Origin: Chryseobacterium pennae
GTDB taxonomy: Bacteria > Bacteroidota > Bacteroidia > Flavobacteriales > Weeksellaceae
Assembly: GCF_003385515.1 (NCBI RefSeq)
Contig: NZ_QNVT01000004.1
Location: 62,001-126,000, forward strand
Reading direction: 5' to 3'
DNA length: 64,000 bases
Of the stretch, positions 52,265 through 62,853 are shown one piece after another (position 1 is the first letter of the stretch; each line of letters opens with the position of its first letter). Position numbers and translations under genes: made by a program. The notes under the pieces are model-generated. The model did not search any database. It was given only the letters and a program-made list of their open reading frames with translations, and was not told the DNA's origin.

Positions 52265-52588
52265 ATGCAAAATCAACAACAATCTATTCAGGGAATTTTA
52301 TCTATTGCAGCATTGGTATGCCTGGCTATTGGCTGGTTTAACTTATTTTCTCCTGAGATCAATCATTTGCTTTCCAGAAAGGTGTTTTATGTTCTGATAG
52401 GAGCCAGTTTCTTTATTCAGGCACCTTTACTTACCAATAAAAACTTTATGTATGCCATGTATGCGGCGGCGGGAGTTTGTGTAATTGGAGCGTTTTTACC
52501 AGACAGTTCAAACCTGGCAATGCTTAAAACGATTGGTCTTTTGGCAGGAATTGTTCTTTCAATGACAAATAGAAACAGAAACAGATAG
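52265..52588 (+). CDS. Small membrane protein
   Basis: A 107-residue protein with four hydrophobic segments (ILSIAALVCLAIGWFNLF, VFYVLIGASFFIQAPLL, FMYAMYAAAGVCVIGAF, TIGLLAGIVLSM) and a basic C-terminus (NRNRNR). I recognise no family. It lies 9 bases after panB and 5 bases before the RluA-type gene, so it is almost certainly translated from their common transcript. Function unknown. Confidence 0.75.
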   Translation: MQNQQQSIQGILSIAALVCLAIGWFNLFSPEINHLLSRKVFYVLIGASFFIQAPLLTNKNFMYAMYAAAGVCVIGAFLPDSSNLAMLKTIGLLAGIVLSMTNRNRNR

Positions 52589-52593
52589 GCTGA

Positions 52594-53271
52594 ATGAAGG
52601 AACAGATTGTATATGAAGATAACCATCTTCTGGTGATCAATAAAAAAGTCGGTCAGCTTGTACAGGGTGATAAGACTGGTGATGAGTCACTATTAGAATC
52701 TATAAAGAATTTTATCAAAGTAAGAGATACTAAGCCGGGAAATGTTTTTCTCGGCTTGGTTCATCGTATAGACCGTCCTACTTCTGGTTTGGTCATTTAT
52801 GCTAAAACCTCGAAAGCACTTTCCCGTCTTACTCAGATGGTAAAGAATCGTGAGGTTAAAAAGACGTATTGGGCAGTAGTAGCCAAAGAAATGATCCCAC
52901 AAAGCCAGCGGCTGGTTCATTATTTAAAAAAGAACGAAAAGAATAACAAGGCAATTGTTTTTCCAAAGGTTACGGAAGGAGCCAAGGAAGCTATTTTGAC
53001 TTATCATGTTATTAAGACATTGGATAATTATCTTCTTCTTGAAATAGATCTTGAAACGGGAAGGCATCATCAGATCAGAGCACAGCTATCGAAAACAGGA
53101 GTTCCGATTAAAGGAGACCTAAAATATGGTGCCCCACGCTCCAATCCGGATGGTGGAATTAACCTTCATGCCAGAAAACTTGAGTTTATTCACCCTGTCA
53201 CCAAAGAAAACATTGAAATTATAGCTCCTGTTCCGCAGAATGATGCTATTTGGAGGGCTTGTGAAGAATAA
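52594..53271 (+). CDS. RluA-family pseudouridine synthase
   Basis: A 225-residue protein with the RluA/RsuA catalytic motif VHRIDRPTSGLVIYAKT, in which the aspartate of HRID is the catalytic nucleophile, and the family segments YEDNHLLVINKKVGQLVQ at the N-terminus and LETGRHHQIRAQLSKTGVPIKGDLKYG. There is no S4 domain, so it is a short RluA-type enzyme modifying uridines in rRNA or tRNA. The target site cannot be told from sequence. It is preceded by the panB pair and followed by a lipoprotein gene. Confidence 0.92.
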   Translation: MKEQIVYEDNHLLVINKKVGQLVQGDKTGDESLLESIKNFIKVRDTKPGNVFLGLVHRIDRPTSGLVIYAKTSKALSRLTQMVKNREVKKTYWAVVAKEMIPQSQRLVHYLKKNEKNNKAIVFPKVTEGAKEAILTYHVIKTLDNYLLLEIDLETGRHHQIRAQLSKTGVPIKGDLKYGAPRSNPDGGINLHARKLEFIHPVTKENIEIIAPVPQNDAIWRACEE

Positions 53272-53284
53272 AAAACAATAATCA

Positions 53285-54118
53285 ATGAAATTTAAATTAA
53301 TATGTCTGGTAGGAATACTGGCGATTACCTCCTGTTCAAATAATAATGACGAAATCCAAACGGAAACAGAACAGAATTCTAAGCAGGCTATCACCAAAAT
53401 ATCTTGGGCTTTTCCTGAGTTGTTAAAATCAAACAACGAATATGATCCTAATTATTATTTTGAATACGACATATTGGGAAGAGTTACAAAAAAGATTGGA
53501 GGCAAATTATACCCGTCGTCATCAATTATATTTCCAGATCAGATTGTAAAATTTATTTATACTAAAGTATCTTATAATCAAAATACTGCCGTTGTAGGTA
53601 CATATAGTTCTGACCCAATATTGACTGTACTGGCAGATAAGAGGAAATTTGAATTTGATACCAATGGTAGAATTATTAAATCAATTATTCCGGAAAGTAA
53701 TGTTGTGATGGAAAAACATTTGAGATACAGCTATGATAATTCCGGAAAACTTGTAGAGATTTTGACAGAATTCCCTAACATGCCCTATAACCCTGCAGAT
53801 CCAGAGGATTATATTTTTAGTTATTTAGAGACTTTTTCCTATGATGTTAATGGAAATTTACAGAAGGCTATAACTATGGAAAGGAGAAATAATATCGATT
53901 TTTCAATAAAAAAAGAAATGACATTTAGCAATTTTGATACGACTCAGAATCCTTTTAAAAAACTGAGGATATTTAATGAATATTTCTATCTTTCATTATC
54001 AAAAAATAATTATCAAAAAAGTACTACTAGAGAATTTGTTGGAACAAATGAATATTTTCATGAGTTTGAAGGGACCTACCAATATGATGCGGGAGGGAAT
54101 ATAAAACTTTTTTTCTAG
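53285..54118 (+). CDS. YD-repeat-like lipoprotein
   Basis: A 277-residue protein with the leader MKFKLICLVGILAITSCSNN, a lipobox. The body holds spaced YD/RHS-type units: YFEYDILGRVTKKIGG, FEFDTNGRIIKSIIP, YSYDNSGKLVEIL, FSYDVNGNLQKA and YQYDAGGNIKLFF. YD repeats in large toxins bind sugars and form shells; in small Bacteroidota lipoproteins their role is unknown. It is 13 bases after the pseudouridine synthase gene and ends in a terminator. Confidence 0.8.
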   Translation: MKFKLICLVGILAITSCSNNNDEIQTETEQNSKQAITKISWAFPELLKSNNEYDPNYYFEYDILGRVTKKIGGKLYPSSSIIFPDQIVKFIYTKVSYNQNTAVVGTYSSDPILTVLADKRKFEFDTNGRIIKSIIPESNVVMEKHLRYSYDNSGKLVEILTEFPNMPYNPADPEDYIFSYLETFSYDVNGNLQKAITMERRNNIDFSIKKEMTFSNFDTTQNPFKKLRIFNEYFYLSLSKNNYQKSTTREFVGTNEYFHEFEGTYQYDAGGNIKLFF

Positions 54119-54144
54119 CATTAAATTTTCTTAAAATTATTAGG

Positions 54145-54171
54145 ACCACCTCTTAAAAGGTGGTTTTTTAT
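54145..54171 (+). terminator. Terminator
   Basis: ACCACCT (54145-54151) pairs with AGGTGGT (54158-54164), then a T-run. Confidence 0.85.
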
Positions 54172-54313
54172 TTCTTTCGTTGTTTTTGATTAATTGGTGG
54201 TTAATTTGCTATTTTTAATTGTTTATTGTAGGTATTCTGTGTTGTTTTTTTTAAATTTTAACATATTATTATCAAAAAACATTATCTTAGCTAGGAAACA
54301 AAATTAACTAGCT

Positions 54314-56350
54314 ATGATGTATTTTTACAAAATTTACAAAAAGTATTTGAAAGCTGCTTTCAGTCTTGCTCTGCTGGTAGGCTCTTCTTCCGCTTTTGCA
54401 CAGGTAAGTGCCTATAGTTTTGCACAGGAGACGGGTACTTATACCCCGATAACAGGAACCATCCTGGAGGCAGCTACAGATAATACTTCTACAACTAACC
54501 TTAACAGTAATGTATATCCTGTAACATTACCATTTAACTTTATATTTAACGGAACTTCATATAGTTCTCTGAATGTGTCAACGAATGGTTTTATTACATT
54601 TGGGACCACAGCTCCTTCTGCAACTAATACTTCACCTTTGTCTACAGCAGCAGCCTATGATGGGGTGATTTCTGTTTTTGGAAGAGACCTGAGCAGTGTG
54701 TTTGATGTTAATGGGGTTACCGGAGATATCAGCTGGACAACAACAGGATCAGCTCCCAACAGAGAAGTAGTTATCCAATGGAAGGATTTCAGGCCTAATA
54801 GTTCTATTTCTGCTACTGCAGCTTATACTTTTGGATTTCAGGCTCGTTTAAAAGAAACTTCTAATGTAGTTCAGATGGTATACAATAGCGGGTCTTACCT
54901 GGCTGGAAGTACAAATGTTACAGGAACAGCTCAGATAGGACTAAGAGGAGCTTCAATTATTGATTTTAATAACCGCCTGAACGCAACAACATTGGAGTTT
55001 GTAAATTCTACAGCGGGAACAGCAAACAACAGTTCACAGGCCTTTAATGTTAATAATTCTGTTCCGGGAATGCCGGCTGCCGGGTTAACCTATACCTGGA
55101 CTCCTCCAATATGTTATATTCCATCAGGGTTTGCCGCAGGAGCCGCTACTCATAATAGTGTAGCACTATCATGGATGGCTTCTCCATCATCTCCTGCAGG
55201 ATATGATATCTATTATAGTAATTCCAATACTGCTCCAACGGCTTCTACTCCTCCAACTATTTCTAATTTTTCAGGAACTTCCACTATATTGTCATCATTG
55301 TCTCCTGGTACTGTTTATTATATATGGATCAGATCAAATTGTGGCAGTGGAAATACCAGTGTATGGTCTTTTCAGCCTGTACGGGCTGCGACTTTATGTT
55401 TACCGCTAGCAATTCTTACTACCGGGGCAACACTTTGTCCCAATACTACAGCTACATTATCTGCTACCACAGATTCGGGGGCTGTTATTACCTGGTATGA
55501 TGCAGCTACAGGAGGAAATGTTGTAGGTACAGGAAATACTTTTACAACTCCTGTACTTAGTAATACAACGTCTTATTATGCGACCTCTTCAACAGGAGAA
55601 ACAGCGGTAACGGGATTTTCTGATGCCACATCTGCCTCAGGATATACTTTAATTGCCGGTTTGTTTTTTGATGTTTATTCTACGATGACCATCAAAGGAG
55701 TATATGTGTATCCGATGGGAACAGGAAGTGGAACCGTCGAAATCGCTTTACAGGACGGAAGTGTTTCTCCTGCTGTAACATTGCAGACCATTACCGTTAA
55801 CCTTACGGGGACTTCTGCACCATTTGTAAAGACCTACGTTCCACTAAACTTTGTAGTAGGGCCGGGGAGTAATTATAAGCTGATGATGCTAACCAGATCA
55901 GGGGAGGTTACAGGTTTGGTAAGAGAATCGGGTTCAACCTGGGGAACGTATCCATTTACAGTTCCTGGTATAGTTTCTATTACGGGAGGAAATCTTACGG
56001 GAAATTCAACAAGTTCATCCTATTATTATTTTTATGATTGGGAGGTAAGCAATAAATGTGAAAGTGAAAGAACTATGGTTACTGCAACGGTAAATTGCCT
56101 GGGAACATCGGAAGTGGAGCTAAGAGATCAGATGAAGGTTTATCCGAATCCTTTTAAAGAGACCATTATCATTTCCGATATCGAGAAGGCAAAATCGCTT
56201 CAGGTGCTGGATGTGTCAGGAAGAATCATAAAAACAATGGATAACTTAACTAAAGAAATCCACTTAGGAGATCTGAAATCAGGGGTATACATTCTTAATC
56301 TGAATATGAAAGATGGAATGCAAAAGCAGACTAAAGTCATAAAACAGTAA
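54314..56350 (+). CDS. T9SS-secreted protein with fibronectin III and Ig-like regions
   Basis: A 678-residue secreted protein. A signal peptide precedes AFAQVSAYSF. A long beta-rich N-terminal region follows (about 30-270). A fibronectin type III module is near 275-360 (ALSWMASPSSPAGYDIYYSNS, LSPGTVYYIWIRSNCG), and an Ig-like segment near 365-425 (LCPNTTATLSATTDSGAVITWYD). The C-terminus has the type IX secretion sorting domain: VYPNPFKETIII...LKSGVYILNLNMKDG and a KVIKQ end. It is exported to the cell surface or medium. Its function (adhesin or other) is not clear. Confidence 0.9.
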   Translation: MMYFYKIYKKYLKAAFSLALLVGSSSAFAQVSAYSFAQETGTYTPITGTILEAATDNTSTTNLNSNVYPVTLPFNFIFNGTSYSSLNVSTNGFITFGTTAPSATNTSPLSTAAAYDGVISVFGRDLSSVFDVNGVTGDISWTTTGSAPNREVVIQWKDFRPNSSISATAAYTFGFQARLKETSNVVQMVYNSGSYLAGSTNVTGTAQIGLRGASIIDFNNRLNATTLEFVNSTAGTANNSSQAFNVNNSVPGMPAAGLTYTWTPPICYIPSGFAAGAATHNSVALSWMASPSSPAGYDIYYSNSNTAPTASTPPTISNFSGTSTILSSLSPGTVYYIWIRSNCGSGNTSVWSFQPVRAATLCLPLAILTTGATLCPNTTATLSATTDSGAVITWYDAATGGNVVGTGNTFTTPVLSNTTSYYATSSTGETAVTGFSDATSASGYTLIAGLFFDVYSTMTIKGVYVYPMGTGSGTVEIALQDGSVSPAVTLQTITVNLTGTSAPFVKTYVPLNFVVGPGSNYKLMMLTRSGEVTGLVRESGSTWGTYPFTVPGIVSITGGNLTGNSTSSSYYYFYDWEVSNKCESERTMVTATVNCLGTSEVELRDQMKVYPNPFKETIIISDIEKAKSLQVLDVSGRIIKTMDNLTKEIHLGDLKSGVYILNLNMKDGMQKQTKVIKQ

Positions 56351-56379
56351 ATTATTTATTTTTCATTTCAAATATCCAT

Positions 56380-56411
56380 GGCTGGAAACCTTAAGGGTTC
56401 CAGCCTTTTTT
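56380..56411 (+). terminator. Terminator of the T9SS protein gene
   Basis: GGCTGGAAACC (56380-56390) pairs with GGTTCCAGCC (56396-56405) and a T-run follows. Confidence 0.88.
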
Positions 56412-56464
56412 GTTCCTGTAAAATTTGATTTTGCCTATTCTTAAAAAATAACTAACTTCGTCCC

Positions 56465-56550
56465 ATACTTTAGGGGTGTCTGTTTTTACAGACTGAGACT
56501 TTACCCTTTGAACCTGATCTGGATCATACCAGCGTAGGGAAAAGTAGGTG
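56465..56550 (+). promoter_or_regulatory. TPP riboswitch (THI element)
   Basis: The core elements of the thiamine pyrophosphate aptamer are present in order: GGGGTGTC near 56473, CTGAGA near 56493, ACCCTTTGAACCTGATCTGG at 56503-56522, then ATACCAGCGTAGGGAA to about 56541. It lies 65 bases before the thiS start and should shut off the thi operon when thiamine pyrophosphate is abundant. I see no clear separate terminator, so control at translation initiation is likely. Confidence 0.95.
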
Positions 56551-56614
56551 ACTTTTGCTGTACATTCTATTGTACAATAATGGCCATTCCTAAAGTATAT
56601 TTAAATAATTAGGA

Positions 56615-56821
56615 ATGGAACTTATAATCAACCACACCCGAAAAACATTTAATGTACTTCCCGAAAATCTGGAAGCATTACTGGCTATGGAATTACCCGG
56701 AAAAAAGAAAGGTATTGCCGTAGCACTCAACAACCGTATTATTCCGCTGTCTGCCTGGGCGGAAACTCTCCTTAACAATCTGGATTCAATTTTAATCATT
56801 ACTGCCACTCAGGGCGGATAA
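56615..56821 (+). CDS. thiS: Sulfur carrier protein ThiS
   Basis: A 68-residue ubiquitin-fold protein ending in the diglycine TATQGG needed for thiocarboxylate formation. The segment LLAMELPGKKKGIAVALNNRII matches ThiS. It delivers sulfur to thiazole synthase ThiG and is activated by the adenylyltransferase encoded at 61942. First gene after the TPP riboswitch, 24 bases before thiC. Confidence 0.94.
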   Translation: MELIINHTRKTFNVLPENLEALLAMELPGKKKGIAVALNNRIIPLSAWAETLLNNLDSILIITATQGG

Positions 56822-59241
<2,420 letters not shown>

Positions 59242-59352
59242 TTTTATAAAGAGAATTTACAAAAAGAAACAGTCTGTAGAAATGAGAAATTAGATATAGA
59301 AATTTTTTTAAAAGTAATCCCTCTTTCTATTGGGAATACATTCCTAGTCAAT

Positions 59353-60015
59353 ATGGAAAAATTACAATACATCTCACAAGGAAATACAAAATATGAACAA
59401 GAGCTGAATATCCGTAAAGCCTTGGATAATGGGATAAAATGGGTGCAGATCCGTTGGAAAAATGCTCCTGAAAATGAATTAATAAATCTTTGTGAAATTT
59501 CAAAACAGCTTTGCTCAGAATATCAGTCAATGTGTATTATTAATGATCATGTTCAATTGGCAAAAACAATAGATGCTGATGGAGTTCACTTAGGATTAAG
59601 TGATGGTTCCATTGAAGAAGCAAGAAGTATTTTAGGTGAAAATAAGATCATCGGTGGAACAGCCAATACGATTTCAGATGTTCTTCAAAGAATGAAGGAA
59701 TCGTGTGATTATATTGGTTTGGGACCATTAAGATTCACTTTTACAAAAGAAAAACTCAGTCCTGTTCTTGGATTTGAAGGCTATCAGGAAATTGTAAATC
59801 AGCTTAATGAAAAGTCAGTTGCTATTCCAAAAATATTTGCGATTGGAGGAGTTGGTCCTGAAGATATTCAGTCTTTACAGCAGATCGGAATTTACGGAGC
59901 AGCGGTTTCTGGGTGGATTACCAACCAGCCGTCTATTATTAATGAGTTAAAAAGTCTTGTCAAGGTTTTAAACCTTGACAAGGCTCAGGCAGTAACTTCG
60001 AAAAAAAATAAATAA
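59353..60015 (+). CDS. thiE: Thiamine phosphate synthase ThiE
   Basis: A 220-residue ThiE with the standard motifs: WVQIRWKN, DHVQLAKTIDADGVHLGLSDGS, IIGGTANTISDVLQ, CDYIGLGPLRFTFTKEKLSPVLG and FAIGGVGPEDI. It couples the pyrimidine and thiazole parts to give thiamine phosphate. The C-terminus contains a lysine-rich tail. It starts 111 bases after the TenI-like gene and is followed 6 bases later by thiG. Its start ATG at 59353 is supported by the MEKLQYISQGN beginning. Confidence 0.93.
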   Translation: MEKLQYISQGNTKYEQELNIRKALDNGIKWVQIRWKNAPENELINLCEISKQLCSEYQSMCIINDHVQLAKTIDADGVHLGLSDGSIEEARSILGENKIIGGTANTISDVLQRMKESCDYIGLGPLRFTFTKEKLSPVLGFEGYQEIVNQLNEKSVAIPKIFAIGGVGPEDIQSLQQIGIYGAAVSGWITNQPSIINELKSLVKVLNLDKAQAVTSKKNK

Positions 60016-60021
60016 TTACCT

Positions 60022-60798
60022 ATGCATAATCAAAAATTAATAATTGCAGGCAGAACCTTTGAATCCAGATTGTTTTTAGGAACAGGAAAGTTCGGAAGCC
60101 TTGAAGATATGGCAGCCTCTGTGGTAGCTTCAGAATCCAATATGGTAACGATGGCTTTAAAGAGAATTGATGCACAGTCGACAGAAGATGACCTATTAGA
60201 TTCCTTAAAAAGCACAAATGTTCATCTTTTGCCCAATACTTCAGGAGCCAGAACAGCAAAAGAAGCGGTTTTAGCAGCACAGTTAGCCAGAGAAGCTTTA
60301 GAAACTAACTGGATAAAGCTTGAAATTCATCCTGATCCGAAATATTTATTGCCAGACCCCATTGAAACACTATATGCAACAGAAGAACTGGCAAAATTAG
60401 GATTTGTCGTGATGCCTTACATCCATGCTGATCCGGTTTTATGCAAACGTCTTGAAGATGCAGGAACAGCAGTTGTAATGCCTTTAGGAGCACCTATTGG
60501 AACGAATAAAGGATTGAGAACATTGGATTTCTTAGAAATTATCATCAGCCAAAGCAATGTTCCTGTTGTTGTAGATGCAGGAATTGGAGCACCGTCTGAT
60601 GCGGCAAAAGCAATGGAGATGGGAGCAGATGCTGTTTTGGTGAATACAGCCATTGCAGTAGCACGAAACCCTTTAAATATGGCTGTGGCCTTTAAAGAAG
60701 GAGTCATTGCCGGAAGAAGAGCCTTTGAATCAGGATTGGGAGCTATAGCGAATCATGCTGAAGCATCAAGTCCATTGACTTCATTTTTGTTTGAATAA
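60022..60798 (+). CDS. thiG: Thiazole synthase ThiG
   Basis: A 258-residue TIM-barrel enzyme of normal length. [41 protein letters not shown] with the Schiff-base lysine region, [14 protein letters not shown], and [13 protein letters not shown] are conserved. It builds the thiazole phosphate from deoxyxylulose phosphate, ThiS thiocarboxylate and dehydroglycine made by ThiH. The gene is 6 bases after thiE and 11 bases before thiH. Confidence 0.97.
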   Translation: MHNQKLIIAGRTFESRLFLGTGKFGSLEDMAASVVASESNMVTMALKRIDAQSTEDDLLDSLKSTNVHLLPNTSGARTAKEAVLAAQLAREALETNWIKLEIHPDPKYLLPDPIETLYATEELAKLGFVVMPYIHADPVLCKRLEDAGTAVVMPLGAPIGTNKGLRTLDFLEIIISQSNVPVVVDAGIGAPSDAAKAMEMGADAVLVNTAIAVARNPLNMAVAFKEGVIAGRRAFESGLGAIANHAEASSPLTSFLFE

Positions 60799-60809
60799 AA
60801 ATCAGAATC

Positions 60810-61928
60810 ATGAATAGTTTTAAGGAGGTTTTCGAACTACACCAATGGGATGAGGTAAAAACCAGACTTGAAAAAGTAACCATTTCCGAGGTCCGAAATA
60901 GTCTTCAGAAAAGAAACAGGACACTGGATGATTTTTTGAATCTGCTTTCGCCGGTAGCTTCACAGGAGCTTGAACTCATGGCTAATATGACGAGAACGCT
61001 TACCCAGAAACGTTTCGGAAAGACCATTCAATTATACGCGCCATTATATCTCAGCAATGAATGCCAGAATATCTGTACTTACTGTGGATTCAGCCTGGAT
61101 AATAATTTGAGGCGAAAAACACTTTCCGATACAGAATTGATAATAGAAACTTCAGTGCTGAAGTCTATGGGGGTTAATCATGTTCTTTTGGTAAGCGGAG
61201 AAGCTAATAAAATAGTGGGAGTCCCTTATTTTCAGAATGCAGTTCGTTTACTGAGACCTCATTTTTCCAATATTTCCATTGAAGTACAGCCCTTAGAAGA
61301 GGAAGAGTATAAACTTCTTCATGAAGAGGGAGTTCATTCGGTGTTGGTATATCAGGAAACTTATCATCAGGAAGTCTATAAAGAATATCACCCGAAAGGT
61401 AAAAAATCCAATTTCCATTTTCGCTTAGATACTCCTGACAGAATTGGAAGGGCTGGAATTCATAAAATGGGACTCGGTGTTTTACTTGGACTGGAAGATT
61501 GGCGTGTAGACAGTTTTTTCAATGCTCTTCACATTGATTACCTGCAGAAACAATACTGGAAAAGTAAGTTTTCAGTATCATTTCCAAGGCTTAGACCAGC
61601 AGAAGGAATTATTGAACCTAACTTTATAATGGAAGATAAAGACTTGCTGCAGCTGATCTGTGCCTACAGAATATGGAATGAAGATCTTGAAATATCTGTA
61701 TCTACGAGAGAAAACGAAACCTTTAGAAATCATATTGTTTCACTGGGGGCAACAACTATGAGTGCAGGTTCAAAAACAAATCCTGGGGGATATGCAGTAG
61801 ATCAGGAATCTTTGGAGCAATTTGAAACCAGCGACGAAAGAAGTATGGAAGAAATTAAAAATATGATTAAAAAATCAGGGTATGATCCGGTGATGAAAGA
61901 TTGGGATTCTGTTTATAGTGGTGTTTAA
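60810..61928 (+). CDS. thiH: 2-iminoacetate synthase ThiH
   Basis: A 372-residue radical SAM enzyme. The cluster motif is SNECQNICTYCGFS, the CxxxCxxC set, near residue 88. LLVSGEANKIVG, PLEEEEYKLLHEEGVHSVL and LDTPDRIGRAGIHKMGLGVLLGLEDWR are ThiH signatures. It cleaves tyrosine to give dehydroglycine for thiazole synthesis, so this organism uses the ThiH rather than the ThiO route. It lies between thiG and thiF. Confidence 0.95.
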   Translation: MNSFKEVFELHQWDEVKTRLEKVTISEVRNSLQKRNRTLDDFLNLLSPVASQELELMANMTRTLTQKRFGKTIQLYAPLYLSNECQNICTYCGFSLDNNLRRKTLSDTELIIETSVLKSMGVNHVLLVSGEANKIVGVPYFQNAVRLLRPHFSNISIEVQPLEEEEYKLLHEEGVHSVLVYQETYHQEVYKEYHPKGKKSNFHFRLDTPDRIGRAGIHKMGLGVLLGLEDWRVDSFFNALHIDYLQKQYWKSKFSVSFPRLRPAEGIIEPNFIMEDKDLLQLICAYRIWNEDLEISVSTRENETFRNHIVSLGATTMSAGSKTNPGGYAVDQESLEQFETSDERSMEEIKNMIKKSGYDPVMKDWDSVYSGV

Positions 61929-61941
61929 GTTTCAAGAATAA

Positions 61942-62661
61942 ATGTTTACTATGCAAAGCGAAGATATTTTTAAAAGATACAGCCGTCAGATCTTTATTGA
62001 AGAAATAGGACTGGAAGGACAAAAGAAAATCATGGCTTCAAAAGTTCTTGTCATAGGTGCCGGAGGATTGGGAAGCCCTGTGATTCAATATCTGGCAGCA
62101 GCAGGTATAGGAACTCTGGGCATCGCCGATTTCGATCATGTGGAACTTCATAATCTGAACCGTCAGGTTATTCATAATGAAGACAGAGTAGGGGAGTTGA
62201 AGGTGAAAAGTGCTGAAAAATTTGTAACCCATCTTAATTATCAGGTAAAAGTAGTTCCTATAGAAGAAAAGATTACTGCATCTAATGCTTTAGAAATCCT
62301 TTCCCAATACGATATTATGGTAGATGGTTCAGACAATTTCTCAACAAGATATCTGGTGAATGATACCTGTGTAACATTAGGGAAAACATTGGTGTATGGA
62401 AGTATTTTAAGCTTTACTGGTCAGGTAGCCGTATTTAATCATCAGGGAAGTAAAAACTTACGGGATATCTTTCCTGAACCTCCTTTTGATGAAGAGATGC
62501 CGGATTGCGACAGCCTAGGTGTTTTAGGCGCTCTACCGGGAATTGTAGGCAGCATAATGGCGCTTCAGACTTTGAAACTCATCACAGATCTTCCTGTAAA
62601 TCTGAATCAGTTAACATTAATTGATACACTGAACTGGAGGTTTCAGACTTTAGATTTTTAA
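61942..62661 (+). CDS. thiF: ThiF/MoeB-type sulfur-carrier adenylyltransferase, zinc-less short form
   Basis: A 239-residue protein starting at ATG 61942 (a second ATG at 61951 is possible). The nucleotide-binding region KVLVIGAGGLGSPVIQYLAAAG and the adenylylation site DFDHVELHNLNRQVIHN with arginine are intact. The usual CxxC zinc pair before FPEPP is replaced by NLRDIFPEPP and the C-terminal CxxC is absent; PDCDSLGVLGALPG keeps the cysteine near residue 190. It activates ThiS by adenylylation. Position last in the thi operon supports the ThiF role. Confidence 0.9.
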   Translation: MFTMQSEDIFKRYSRQIFIEEIGLEGQKKIMASKVLVIGAGGLGSPVIQYLAAAGIGTLGIADFDHVELHNLNRQVIHNEDRVGELKVKSAEKFVTHLNYQVKVVPIEEKITASNALEILSQYDIMVDGSDNFSTRYLVNDTCVTLGKTLVYGSILSFTGQVAVFNHQGSKNLRDIFPEPPFDEEMPDCDSLGVLGALPGIVGSIMALQTLKLITDLPVNLNQLTLIDTLNWRFQTLDF

Positions 62662-62685
62662 CCTGCTAAGCGGATGGTTTTTATT

Positions 62686-62774
62686 TCTCGCGGATCACAC
62701 AGATTTCGCAGATCTTATGCAGCAGCTTTATTCTTTAAAAGAAAGAATCTGCGGTATCAGCTAAACCTGCGTGA
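62686..62774. repeat. Flavobacterial-type palindromic intergenic repeat
   Basis: TCTCGCGGATCACACAGATT at the left and ATCTGCGGTATCAGC...CCTGCGTGA at the right are imperfect reverse complements, with CGCAGAT/ATCTGCG units inside and AAAGAA near the centre. This pattern of repeated CGCAGAT/ATCTGCG modules is common as dispersed intergenic elements in Flavobacteriia. It lies after thiF and may serve as an mRNA 3' structure. Confidence 0.6.
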
Positions 62775-62797
62775 TATATATAAATCAATATAAATAA

Positions 62798-62832
62798 AAA
62801 ATGAGGCAGTAATACTATTACGGCCTCATTTT
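62798..62832. terminator. Bidirectional terminator
   Basis: AAAATGAGGC (62798-62807) pairs with GCCTCATTTT (62823-62832), between the convergent thi operon and the TonB-type receptor gene. Confidence 0.85.
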
Positions 62833-62853
62833 CGGTTATTATATCATTTAAAT

